A DNA stretch of 64,000 nt from Plasmodium coatneyi (taxonomy: Eukaryota; Apicomplexa; Aconoidasida; Haemosporida; Plasmodiidae). Shown here piece after piece: positions 44,046-54,180 of the stretch (position 1 is the stretch's first letter; each line of letters starts with the position of its first letter). The notes under the pieces are model-generated. The model had not been told where the DNA came from and ran no database searches. It worked only from the letters and a program-made list of their open reading frames with translations. Where the stretch lies: NCBI RefSeq assembly GCF_001680005.1, contig NC_033560.1:1429501-1493500 (forward strand). Direction: 5' to 3'. The position numbers and the translations under genes are program-made.

Positions 44046-46154
44046 ATGACACTAACAAAGGATGGAAATGCCAATATGTTGCCCGCAGAAGAAATATACA
44101 ATACATTTAAAAATGGGAATGTTACATGCACTAAGGTGGGCGTGATAAATAAGTATAAGGGAAATTTAGAAACCGCATTACCGGAATATACAAAAATTAA
44201 GGAACATGCCGAACAAATTGTAAAAACCTTTTGCCATGTGTCCGAAATGGTACAAAATGAAGACAACAAACCATTCTATGATAAGCCATGTGATTTTTTA
44301 TTTTATTGGTTAGGCAACAACATATATAATGATAGTACCGCCGGTCGCCAGTATAAAGTGATATTAGATAAAATTTACGAACAGTTGAAGCCCTTATTCC
44401 CAACTGGTGAGAAATGTGAAATGAAATACAATATTAGCAGCCAATCCCAATTTAATCAACGAAAAACTATTTTTGATTATTGGTAGAATTATCATCATGC
44501 TATCCAACCATACATACTTGACAATCGATTCGATTGCCCTTCCAAATATTGTGCATATTTGGAAGGTATTTGTGCAACTTACGAACAAGTGAAAACAACT
44601 TGTTTAAGGACAACAGATGATTTGTATTGTACACAAATTAACGACGTCCTCACTGACGAAAATAATCCCAAGAAGGTGAAGTCTGAATGTGAAGAAATCA
44701 ATGAGACAGACTTTAAGCGACTACAGAGGGATGGTGTGGAGGAGGTATGGGGGATTCACTTCTTCCTCTTCCCTTTTTTTTTTTTTAGAATAAAGAATTT
44801 AATAATACACTTATAATATTTGGTGTGCACATATATGAAATAAGGAGTTGATATGTGGAATTGTGCGTTTAACCCAATTTTTTTTTCTTTTAGGAAGGGG
44901 AAGGGGAACAAAGAATAAGAAGGTCCAATGCTTTCTACTACCATCAGTACAACACAGCACCAGTTTTAACATCTTGCGCCACTGCTACTGAGATAGGGAA
45001 CATATTCCGGGGGCATAAGGAAATTGTGGCTGAGAAAGCAAAAATCCAAAATGCATGGTGTAAAGTGGCTAACATGGCAGAAGAAACAACGAGAGACCCT
45101 TCTTATTGCCAATATTGCAATTTCCTCTATTTTTGGATAGGAGAAAAAATATGGAACAAACTAACAAGTTCAGGGGAGGGGGGTAAATTTACCAGTCTTA
45201 TGAGTACGATTTGTGGGAAATTGATGGAGTTGGTTAATGGTGGTGGGTGTGAAATTGAATGTTTGGATATCAAGAGGAACACTTTCTATCTGAAGAAAGA
45301 AAAGTACACAGAATCTCAAGACCAAAAAAATATGGCAAATAGGACACATACACATCTAAAACCTCTTTCTTTGGGAGCAGACCATTCAGAAGATGAGTCA
45401 GGGGACGAATTGGGGGAGGAGGACGAAGATGAACTGTGTTCACTACCTCTTCAGGAAAGGGTCTCCATCCCCGAAGGTGGTGTCCTTTGTGTACCAACTC
45501 CACAGTTACCTAGCATCCCTACCACCTCCACCACCGCCACCGCCCCAATTGTATCTGCTGCTGTTGTATTAATAGGACTTCCAATGACTGCCTTCTTCTT
45601 ATATAAAGTAAGCACTTACATAATTACTAATACACATTATATACATGTAACAATAGAATAATATACCCACACATACATAAAATACATATACATATGGAGC
45701 ACATATATATATATGTATTGTATACATACATATATATGAACATATATACACACACATACATATATGCACCATATATAATACATATATATATGTATGTGTG
45801 TGTATATAATGCACATTCTTTCACTTCCTTTCCTTTTTTTATTATTAGTATAATCTTTTACCTTCATGGATAAGGGACTCCTTTAGAAAGATTAACACAG
45901 GAGGAAGGAACAGAGCAAGAAGATCCGTAGAACGGCATTTTAATAACAGTTCTTCGAACGACTACGACGACGATTCTACAGAAATTTCATCTGAATTAAA
46001 TTCCACAACACTTGGTTCGTCATCGAACTTAACAGAAGATTCTACTACAGTATATTCTTCTGCTCCACCATACAGTGCTAAACAGTCTCACAGAGGAGGA
46101 AGGAATAGAAGTAGAGCACGACAGAATAGAAATATACGTTATCAACATATGTAG
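44046..46154 (+). pseudogene. two-domain KIR-type gene with in-frame stop and truncated second domain
   Basis: Exon a is 44046-44744 (starts MTLTKDGNANMLPAEEIYNTF), exon b 44894-45607, tail exon 45849-46154; all phase 0. In domain 1 (CDFLFYWLGNNIY) an in-frame TAG at 44,484-44,486 (codon 147) interrupts the conserved helix: FDYW-stop-NYHH. The 14-kb paralogue reads FDYWQNY with CAG at that position, so a single C-to-T change explains it. Reading continues normally to a GTATGG donor. Domain 2 (CNFLYFWIGEKIWNKL) loses its C-terminal half soon after CEIECLDIKRN and passes straight into an acidic linker (DESGDELGEEDEDEL) and the helix APIVSAAVVLIGLPMTAFFLYK. The tail exon is normal (YNLLPSWIRD, NRARRS, NIRYQHM-TAG). 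Probable recent pseudogene; read-through, or a sequencing error at one base, would restore a 570-residue reading. Confidence 0.82.
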
Positions 46155-47113
46155 AACACACACATTTTGTAATGTAACACTGAATTAATGTAATGTCCTT
46201 CCCGTGGAAGGGAACAATAAATAACCACGCACAGAATTCATACAGTGCGGAAACGGAATGACCATCCCTTCTTCTTTCTTCTTTTTTAATTTTTCATTTT
46301 TCTCTTTTATATCTATTTTTGTGTAATTGCTTTTTTTCCCTTCCTTCTATATTCTTTAAAAGAAGAAAGAAGGAAAAATAAAATTATTAAAATAAAAAAA
46401 AGATAAAAAGGTCCCCCCCAAAAAAAAAAAAAAAAAAAAAGGGAGAAAAAAAACTTCTACCACGTCCTCTTTATATTTCCTAAAAAAAGAAGAAGAAACT
46501 AACATACTCCTTCCATCATTCCTTCCCAACACATGCAAAAAATCCAACTCATTGCTTCCTCATTCTATTCTATTCACCCATTATATCGGAACATTGAAAC
46601 AACAACAAAAATTTTTGAGCGCATAAACATGCATAATTGCAATGTGCTCAAAATATGAGTAAATCGTACTTATTACACTGTTAGAACTGTTATAAATTAG
46701 AGAGCGAACTTTTTTCTTCGCTCTGTTTCTCTTTCTTTCTTTGTAGAAAAAAAAAAAAAGAATACGAACCACTCCCACTACATTTGAATATTATAATTAT
46801 ATATGTGCAATTAAAAAAAAAATGAAATACTCTTCTTTTTTTTTTTTTTTTTTTGACCATTATTTTGTATTTAATGTATATTCTTTTTTATATATGTATA
46901 TTATTATGAATTTAAATTCTTTTTTTTTTTTTTTAGAATGAAAAATACACTTACACACATTCATATTCAAAAACTTTCATCATGTGCGAAAACAGCTTAA
47001 ATTAAAACATTATCTACATTAAAGAAAAAAAAAAAAAAAAAGCAAGAAGATTACATCGCCCCCTCCCCCCTTTTAAGCATTTTTCATATTAGAAAAAAAG
47101 CAAAAACAGCAAA
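46155..47113. other. intergenic, A+T-rich
   Basis: KIR-type 3' flank (46,155-46,260: TGTAATGTAACACTGAATTAATG, then AATTCATACAGTGCGGAAAC), homopolymer tracts (46,415-46,440; 46,837-46,853; 47,024-47,040). No gene. Confidence 0.5.
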
Positions 47114-48118
47114 ATGATGGCACTTTTAACCTCTGCAAAATATTTAATACTCACCTGTACCCTATTCCTTTGGACGCAATACCCTAACCACCGCGTAAGA
47201 TAAGAACTACCGCATTCTTAAATTTTGTGACATACACATACATACATTTTTGTTATGATTATGAATGAATATTTTATTCATTTTTGCTGAGTGAAGGAAG
47301 AAAGGAAAGAAGAGACGGGGTGGGGGAAAGGGGAAGGGAAGGAATCTTTCCCTTTCCCCCGCCCTCCTTCCTCCTTCTTTTCTTTTTTGAACCGTAATAC
47401 TTATATATACTCCACATGAATTATGAACACATTTGTTCCTTACCGCTTCCTTACCTTTTTCTTTTTTTTTCGTTAGGTGATTGCTTTAAGCACATCATCA
47501 TCACGCTATGGTAATAATGGAACAGGAACAACAACAACCAGCCCATATGACCCATATGATTCATCAGATTCAAGCAGTACAAGTAGTGAAGTATCATCAT
47601 CAACAAGTGTTGGAATTGGTACAAGAACACACTTGCCAAATCAACTTTATAGTAGAAGTGATAAAGACCCCATTAAAATTACTTTGCCATATGAAGAACC
47701 ACCTAGAAATTCAAACTTAGGAGCAAATTCATGTGATTTATCACATAGAAGGAAGAACCAAAATAAAAATATCACCCTAAAAGATAAATGTCGAAGGTTA
47801 CATAACAAATGTAAATATGGAAAATTTAAACATAGAACCCTACTACTACTTATATTGGCATTGGTAGCTCTTGGTTTGTTCATTCCGTATTATACAAGCA
47901 CCAATATAAGTTCTCTTTCTAAAAGCTCCGTAGAACCTTTTGGAACAGGGGAATGCACTGAAATCCTATTTAATGTAGATCCACAGACCAAGACCATAGT
48001 GCGCGCAACGTTCACAATTGTCGGCTTCCTCATGGTTAGTGCTCTACTAGCATTTTATTATTACCGATCCCGAAAAAAATACATCCAACGTTCCAAATAT
48101 AAAAAATACAAATTATAA
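47114..48118 (+). CDS. putative exported protein with signal peptide and two TM segments (paralogue B)
   Basis: Exon 1 is 47114-47194 (27 codons; MMALLTSAKYLILTCTLFLW, a signal-like leader) with donor GTAAGA. Exon 2 is 47477-48118 after CGTTAG (VIALSTSSSRYGNNG...). Phase 0; 240 residues. A Ser/Thr-rich variable region precedes KCRRLHNKCKYGKFKHR, TM1 at about 148-165, a loop, TM2 at about 203-222 and the basic tail RSRKKYIQRSKYKKYKL. It is paralogous to the minus-strand gene at 20.6-21.5 kb: the leader, the 16-residue KCKYGKFKHRTLLLLI segment and the tail are conserved, while the Ser-rich region and the inter-TM loop diverge, as expected if those parts are exposed. Both copies are followed by AACTTATAA/TTATAAGTT motifs. 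I do not recognise the family name, and function is unknown. Confidence 0.8.
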
Positions 48119-48999
48119 CTTATAACATACAAATTATAAGTTGTAAATCCAACTTATAAGTTGTATTGTTGTAAGTTGTACGTTGTAAGTATGTGAGTTG
48201 CAAGTATGCAAGTGTGGAATTTTTTTTTTCGCTTATGATAATTACACATTAACATAAGCACCTTCATACAACATAAAAAAAGAAGTAAAGAAGAAAAAGG
48301 AATGGAGGAAAAAAGAATGGTCATTTTTGCTTCTTTCCTTTACACACACTGTATATAGAAACTGTATTCGTGTGCGTTTATATATGTCCCCCCTTCAGAG
48401 AGGGGGGTAGACTTTCCTTTTTCAGGTGTTACATTACGAATGTGCGTGTTACATTTAATGATGTGTTGTGTTCTATACATTTAATGATGTATATGTGTTC
48501 TATACATTTAATGATGTGTTACATTTAATGGTATGCATACTTACATATGTCCATAAATAATATAAAGAAGAAAGAATAATCCTGTTTTCCGTCCCTCCAA
48601 CTTCCTTTTCATCCATAATAATATCTGTAATAAACTACACTGCACTATGAATGACCACCCCACCTACCATATATAAATTGAAGAAGCTACTCATGGCATG
48701 TCAAAAGTTCATTAAGGAATGTATATATATGTGTGTGTGTTTTTTCGCAGAATGAAATGTATACGCACCCCACCATTAATAAGTAAGGGGGGTGAAGGCG
48801 GGCGTATTCGTACAGGTTCGTATGGAAAAAGTGGAAAAAGTGAGAAAAAAAAAAAGAACAGGCTTTTAGAAGTAGTTCATAGTATAGAGGAATTAAAAAA
48901 AAAAAAAGTAAACAATTTGTTCCTAATCCTATAAGAAGGGTAGGATGATCTGTGTATATTTAAAATTTAGCCTCTATTGAATACCATTCCTAATAGAAG

Positions 49000-49130
49000 G
49001 TACTTTATCCCAGTTGTATGGAACATCATGGTACAATATCACAGTTGTATAAAACATGGTAGTCTATCACAGTAGTATAAAACATGGTAGTCTATCGCAG
49101 TTGTATGGAACATGGTACTCTATCACAATT
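49000..49130. repeat. 31-bp tandem repeat
   Basis: Roughly four copies of CAC/GCAGT(T/A)GTAT(G/A)(G/A)AACATGGTA(G/C)TCTAT. The open plus-strand frame through it is repeat-derived. Confidence 0.8.
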
Positions 49131-49499
49131 TTTCTGTGTACGTACAAAAGTGGAAGAAGTAGTTGGTATAGTTTAACACTGTATTGCACAGAACTTGGTC
49201 CTAATGTTGGACAAACGAACTTGTCTCCTATCCTTCTATATTACATATTTTACGCTTTCCTTGGTAACATGTGCACAGTACGCAAATTACAATATAAAAA
49301 AAAAAATGTATACGTGCACATTAGTATAAATAATGTTCACTCACATATTATCTATAATGATCATAAACTTCCATAAATGGAAAAATATATAAGTGATGGC
49401 AACAATTAACGTGTAGTGACGCGTATACATCCAAAATAATAATAACCCCACAGTATTCGTACACTCCATATATATTGTGGCACGCTACAATATGAAGCT

Positions 49500-49760
49500 C
49501 ATGGAACTCCCCATGAACCTTCCCCCGTGAACCTTCTCGATGAACCCTTCCTTTGGGACACCCTTCCTTTGGAGCATCCTTCCTTTGGAACATCCTCCTT
49601 AGGAAAAAAGTCTTCCTTTGGAACACCCTTCTTTGAACCTTCCCCGTGAACAATCCTTTGAACCATTTGAACCCTTCCCTTAAACCAATGTGAACCCTTC
49701 CATGAACCCTTCTCTGAACGTTTCCCTTAAACCAATGTGAACCACTCCTATTATTATAAA
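49500..49760 (-). pseudogene. relic of a SICAvar cytoplasmic-tail exon
   Basis: On the minus strand the sequence reads PKEDFFPKEDVPKEG, matching the repeated ...EDFLPKEDVPKK... segment of the SICAvar tail exon at 53.3-53.9 kb. At DNA level GGAACATCCTCCTTAGGAA followed by A(A/G)AAAGTCTTCCT is common to both. The remainder has decayed into GAACCCTTCC-type repeats. There is no membrane exon next to it. Confidence 0.6.
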
Positions 49761-51031
49761 TGGGAAAAAAAAATGAAATGGAAGAGGAAAGGGAAGCACA
49801 GTTTTCATATGTAGAATGTAATCTGTAATGAGAAGGAGATAAGAGCTCAAATAATATAATGTGCTTTTTGGAAAGGGAAGCTGCATATAATGTATTCATT
49901 GGTATAAGAAAAGGAAAAGGGGGAAGGAGTGAAAATATTATTATTACAGAACAATCATAAATGTAAGAAAGAAGAAGGAATGAGGAAGGTGGAGATAGGC
50001 GTGTGTATTACGAATTATTACTAGAAGGATGTGTATATACTTCTCTCTTTTTTTTTTTTTTTTTCGGTATATAATGATTGCAATTTTTTTTGTACCATAT
50101 TCCTCCAGCCTTCACCCTTCCTCTAAAAAATAAAAAAATGGAAGAAAAGGAAAATAAAAAAGGGAAGTTGTTAAAAAACAGAGTTATCTTCATCATGAAA
50201 AAAGGAAGGAAGGAAGAGTGTAATGCAGAAAATGTTATTAAAAATGTGCGAGTATATGTTTTCTTATACATGTCATTTATACAAATACTATTGATCATAT
50301 TCCTTTACTGTACTTTACACATGCATATTTTTTTACTGAATATTGAGCAATATATATATAATTAGAGTAGGGGGAGGGATGGAATGTGACTCCTTGTACA
50401 AATATATATGAACTGTATACTACATATATATATATGAGGAATCTGTGAACAATGTATTTCCTAAAATTATTTGTTAACAATATTTTCTTAACAATGCTTT
50501 TTTTGAACACTCCTTTAAGTGCCAATAAAACATAAATGAATAGAATACATGCTAAAATATTGATTGAAGGAAAAAATACGCTTCTATACTCAATAACAGG
50601 AGCGTACAAATAATAATAATAACATACATGCTCCAATGTACAAGGTGTACAATGTACCAGGTGTATAATGTATAATAAGATGTAACATCATCATAAGGGT
50701 AATATATATGGATGAAATGCAAAAAATATATATATCATAAAATTTTAAAATTTATCTCCTCATCTATTCTGCTTCTTTTTTTTTTTATTTCTTGCCTAGT
50801 TCCTTATAATGGTACCATAATTATATATACATATAATTAATTTTTATGTACATATGTATTTATGTGTATATTATACAGTTTTTCCTTTTAAGGAATTAAG
50901 AAATATATACACATGTGCTGAAAGGGGAAATAAATAAGAAATTTATATTTTTGCCACTTTAATATATATGTTCATTAAAGGAACAAGAGAAATAACGCTA
51001 TATGAATTTTGTATCAGCACATATAGGGAAC

Positions 51032-51110
51032 AGCACACACAACCTTTAAAATATATACAGCACACGCAACCTTTAAAATATATACAGCACACGCAACCTT
51101 TTAAAACAAC
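51032..51110. repeat. 31-bp tandem repeat upstream of a KIR gene
   Basis: Three copies of CAGCACACGCAACCTTTAAA followed by ATATATA, ending about 50 bp before the KIR exon 1 ATG at 51,158. Confidence 0.85.
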
Positions 51111-51157
51111 CTTTTATAACATATAAATTTACTATATATGAAGAATACATAATAACA

Positions 51158-52697
51158 ATGTCAGCAGGAGATGTAAGGGAATATAATATTGTGAGGGTTG
51201 CTTCTTCACTTCCTTTCCTTTCCTTTCCTTTCCTTCTTTTGTACAATACAAAGAGGAGCACATAAAAGGGGCACATACTGCACATGTAATTTTTTATACG
51301 TTGTACAGGAGGAATGCACAAATACATATATACCTTTAAATATACTTGTAGGATGTAATTTTGAATAGTTTACCTTCGAAAGTCAATTTCTATGATGAAT
51401 TTAAAAATAGTATGGGAAACTGTGAAGATAGGTCCTCCGAAAATATTGAAGGACTCGAAGGTGTACTCGAAAATATGACAGATCTTGTTGAGCAGATTAA
51501 AAGTGCCTTCTGTTTTGTGTCGGGAATGAAGAGATACAAGAGTTATCCATCCTACTGTGACCGCTGCGGTTTTTTGTACTATTGGATAGGAGAACAAATA
51601 TGGGACGAACTGAAAAGTGAGACAAATGGAAGGGACCAGTTCAAGAGCCTAATGAACAAGGTTTGTTTAAAAATAAACGAAACATATCAAGATCAAAGGT
51701 GTAAAGTTACTTGTGACGAAATTGAAAGAGAAACTTTCGAACAAAGAAAAATCATATTCGATTTCTTCCATAACCGTGGTGCTATAGAAGGTCATTTAGA
51801 GGGAACCTGGCCCCAATGTAACGAACAGTGGTCCACTTACAAGAAGAACATTGAAGCAGCATGTAAAGCTGTACAACAATATTGCGAACCCGGCGGGCAG
51901 GGTAAAAAAAGTAGTGATCCGTATTGTGAGAATTCTTATTTAACATACGGAGCTTACTGTAGAGGGAGGCTAACAGCAATGGAGTGTAAATCACCACAAA
52001 TTCCAGAAACAGAGAAGGAAGATACGACATGCTATTTTGCAGATGCAAATTTAAAAACATTCCAGGAGAAGTTACGTGATGCTACCACCACCACGGCTTT
52101 TTCATCTATCATTGGTACCTTAGCAACAATAGGTGCACCATTCCTCTTATATAAGGTAAAATAATACGTATAATTAAAGAGCCAAATAATATAAGTAATA
52201 GTATTTCATTCCTTAGACCCTCCCTTTCCTTCCTCCTCCTTAGACCATCCCCTTCCTTCCTTCTCCGTAGACCCCCTTCCTTCCTCCTCCTTAGACCCTC
52301 CTTTCCTTAGACCTCCTTTTCCTTCCTTAGAACACTTCCTTTCCTTCCCTTCTTAGACCTCGCTTCCTTCTAACACCGTTTTTTTCCTTTAACTTGTCTT
52401 TTAACCCGCCCATCCCTTCAGTATAAACCATGGTCTTCTTGGTTTGGTAACCACTCTTCTGGAAATGGAGGAAGAAGAGCAAGAAATAAAAGGTCCACAA
52501 GGAATGAATTTGATACACTCACAGAAAACAGTTCAACATTCGATTCAACGGACACTTCCACAATAGGTCCCACAGAGAATTCCACACTGCGCTCTGCTGC
52601 TGCTTACACAGAGCAGCCTAACAGGGGAGAAAGAAGAGCAAGAGCAAAAGGAAATAATGAATCAGGTCGTCCAAAAATAGGCTATCAAAATATGTAA
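51158..52697 (+). CDS. KIR-type PIR antigen, three exons
   Basis: Exon 1 is 51158-51172 (MSAGD, donor GTAAGG). Exon 2 is 51352-52155 (268 codons), opening DVILNSLPSKVNFYDEF after ACTTGTAG. The tail exon is 52422-52697. All phase 0; 364 residues. The core CGFLYYWIGEQIWDEL is followed by IFDFFHNRGAIEGHL, multiple cysteine pairs, and the helix TTTAFSSIIGTLATIGAPFLLYK. The tail begins YKPWSSWFGN (the usual YN-LLP is altered), contains GRRARNKRS and ends KIGYQNM-TAA. Intron 2 (52,156-52,421) is pyrimidine-rich, with many repeats of CCTTCCTCCTCCTTAGACC, so it contains several decoy TTAG acceptors before the true CCCTTCAG. The gene is intact and next to the SICAvar gene in convergent orientation. 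Confidence 0.9.
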
Positions 52698-53302
52698 CAT
52701 CACATCGTAATGTAACACCATCCTATATGTAACACACATTAGAATGTGAAATGTTCCTTTCCTGCGTGAACATAATGAAGTGCGACATTAATACAATGTC
52801 AGAAGCAAAAATGACCATTCTTCCTTTTTCGCCCTTCTTTCCCTTAAACGCTAATTTTTTTTTTTTCCTTTCCTTCCTTCTCCTTTTTTTTTTTTTTTTT
52901 TTATTCCTTCCTTTTTTTCTCTTCATATTTTTTCTTTCCTTTTTTTCCTTCCTACATTTGTATGTGTATGAATAAGTCTCCATCAAGGGAAAAAATACTC
53001 CCAGAAAGGGGCGCGCAAAGAAGAAAAAAAAAAAAAAAAAGAAAGGTGCTGACATCTTTAAAGAAATATTGGTGTATTTAAAAATGGTGAAAAAAAAATT
53101 TACGAAGTTAAAATTTTTGTAACAAAATAAATAAGCATTTTTTTTAATTCTTCAATAAAGAAGAAATTTATCCCCAAACAAATCAAACTAAAGTGGGTAA
53201 GAAAATTTTTTTTTTCACTTCCACTTATATCAGGTACACATTGAACATGTAAACACTTTCATACACAAAACAAAAAAAAAAAGGAAAAATAGTTAATACA
53301 CC
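52698..53302. other. intergenic between convergent KIR and SICAvar genes
   Basis: Short KIR 3' repeat (52,700-52,750), pyrimidine-rich tract (52,850-52,960), poly(A) at about 53,022-53,040, and a segment at 53,096-53,215 similar to 29,880-29,990. No gene. Confidence 0.5.
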
Positions 53303-53329
53303 CTAAACCCGGAACCCTGAACATTGAAC

Positions 53330-53590
53330 CTCTTCCTTAGGAACATCAACCATAGGAAATTCATCCTTAGGAACAAAATTTTCCTCCCTATATCCGGAAT
53401 CTGAACTTGGAACCTCTTCCCCAGTAAACTGTTTCTTAGGAACATCCTCCTTAGGAAGAAAGTCTTCCTGCCTAAACCCGGAATCTGAACTTGGAACCTG
53501 TTCCTTAGAACAATATTCCTTAGGAACGAAGTCTTCCTCCCTAAACCCGGAATCTGAACATCGAACCTGTTCCTTAGAAACATCTTCCTC
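53330..53590 (-). repeat. repeats in the SICAvar tail exon
   Basis: Three to four copies of a roughly 60-70 bp coding unit (SSDSGFREEDFVPKE, each preceded by a (K)EQV or EEV motif), in frame, differing at several positions. Confidence 0.85.
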
Positions 53591-54049
53591 AGTAACATAT
53601 TCTCCTTTTATGAATTCACTTCCCATAAATTCTTGAACCAAAATGGCAAAAAAGTCCTCCTTTCTCGAATGAAGGTTGCCCTTTTGACATTCATCTAAGA
53701 CTTCTAAATGAATATCAATAATCATGCGGCGACGACGTACACCACGACGAGGAGCACGACCAGCAGCACGTTTTTTCCTCCTTTTTTTAAGCGTAGAACG
53801 AGGTTTGCGTTCCTTTACTAAGGTATATTCATGTGGACCATCTTTGTCGTCCATAGGGTCAACAATCTGCTGTTCTAAGGATGGACCACGTACATGATGA
53901 GCTCTTCTGTAACGTTTTCTATTTTTACGAAGAATTCCAAAGTACTACAAAAAAAAAAAAAAACAGGGAAAAAATGTTTCTTTAATAGGGGTGAAACGTT
54001 TTGTTCACACGCAATAGTAATTACTACTTCAAACCCAAGTTTGAAGTCC

Positions 54050-54180
54050 TACACGTACACCCTAAAATACGAAATCCTATACAAACGCACTCCTAAAATG
54101 CGAAATCCTCCTACACATAACCCCCTAAAATGCGAAATCCAACACACACACCCCTAAAATGCGAAATACAGCACACCTCC
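54050..54180. repeat. CCCTAAAATGCGAAATCC repeats in a SICAvar intron
   Basis: About five copies of a 25-30 bp unit in the intron between the TM exon and the tail exon (54,390-53,945), next to a long T-rich tract (54,195-54,380). CCCTAAA is telomere-like. Confidence 0.85.

Larger units (their letters stand above)
48119..51157. other. long intergenic region with arrays and a SICAvar tail relic
   Basis: 48,119-48,200: inverted TTATAAGTT/AACTTATAA motifs. 48,425-48,540: CATTTAATGATGTGTT repeats. 49,000-49,130: about four copies of a 31-bp ACAGTTGTATGGAACATGGTA-like unit. 49,500-49,760: SICAvar tail relic. 51,032-51,110: three copies of a CAGCACACGCAACCTTTAAAATATATA unit just upstream of the next KIR gene. 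No intact gene is supported; the minus frame at 49,348-49,899 is a repeat translation. Confidence 0.55.

Noticed and set aside
47114..47520. PEXEL export motif in the two-TM paralogues
   Set aside because: R-V-(R/I)-A-L at the exon junction does not fit RxLxE/Q/D; export is not claimed on this basis.
49348..49899. 183-codon minus-strand open frame
   Set aside because: Translation of GAACCCTTCC-type repeats. The only meaningful content is the SICAvar tail relic, which is in a different frame.
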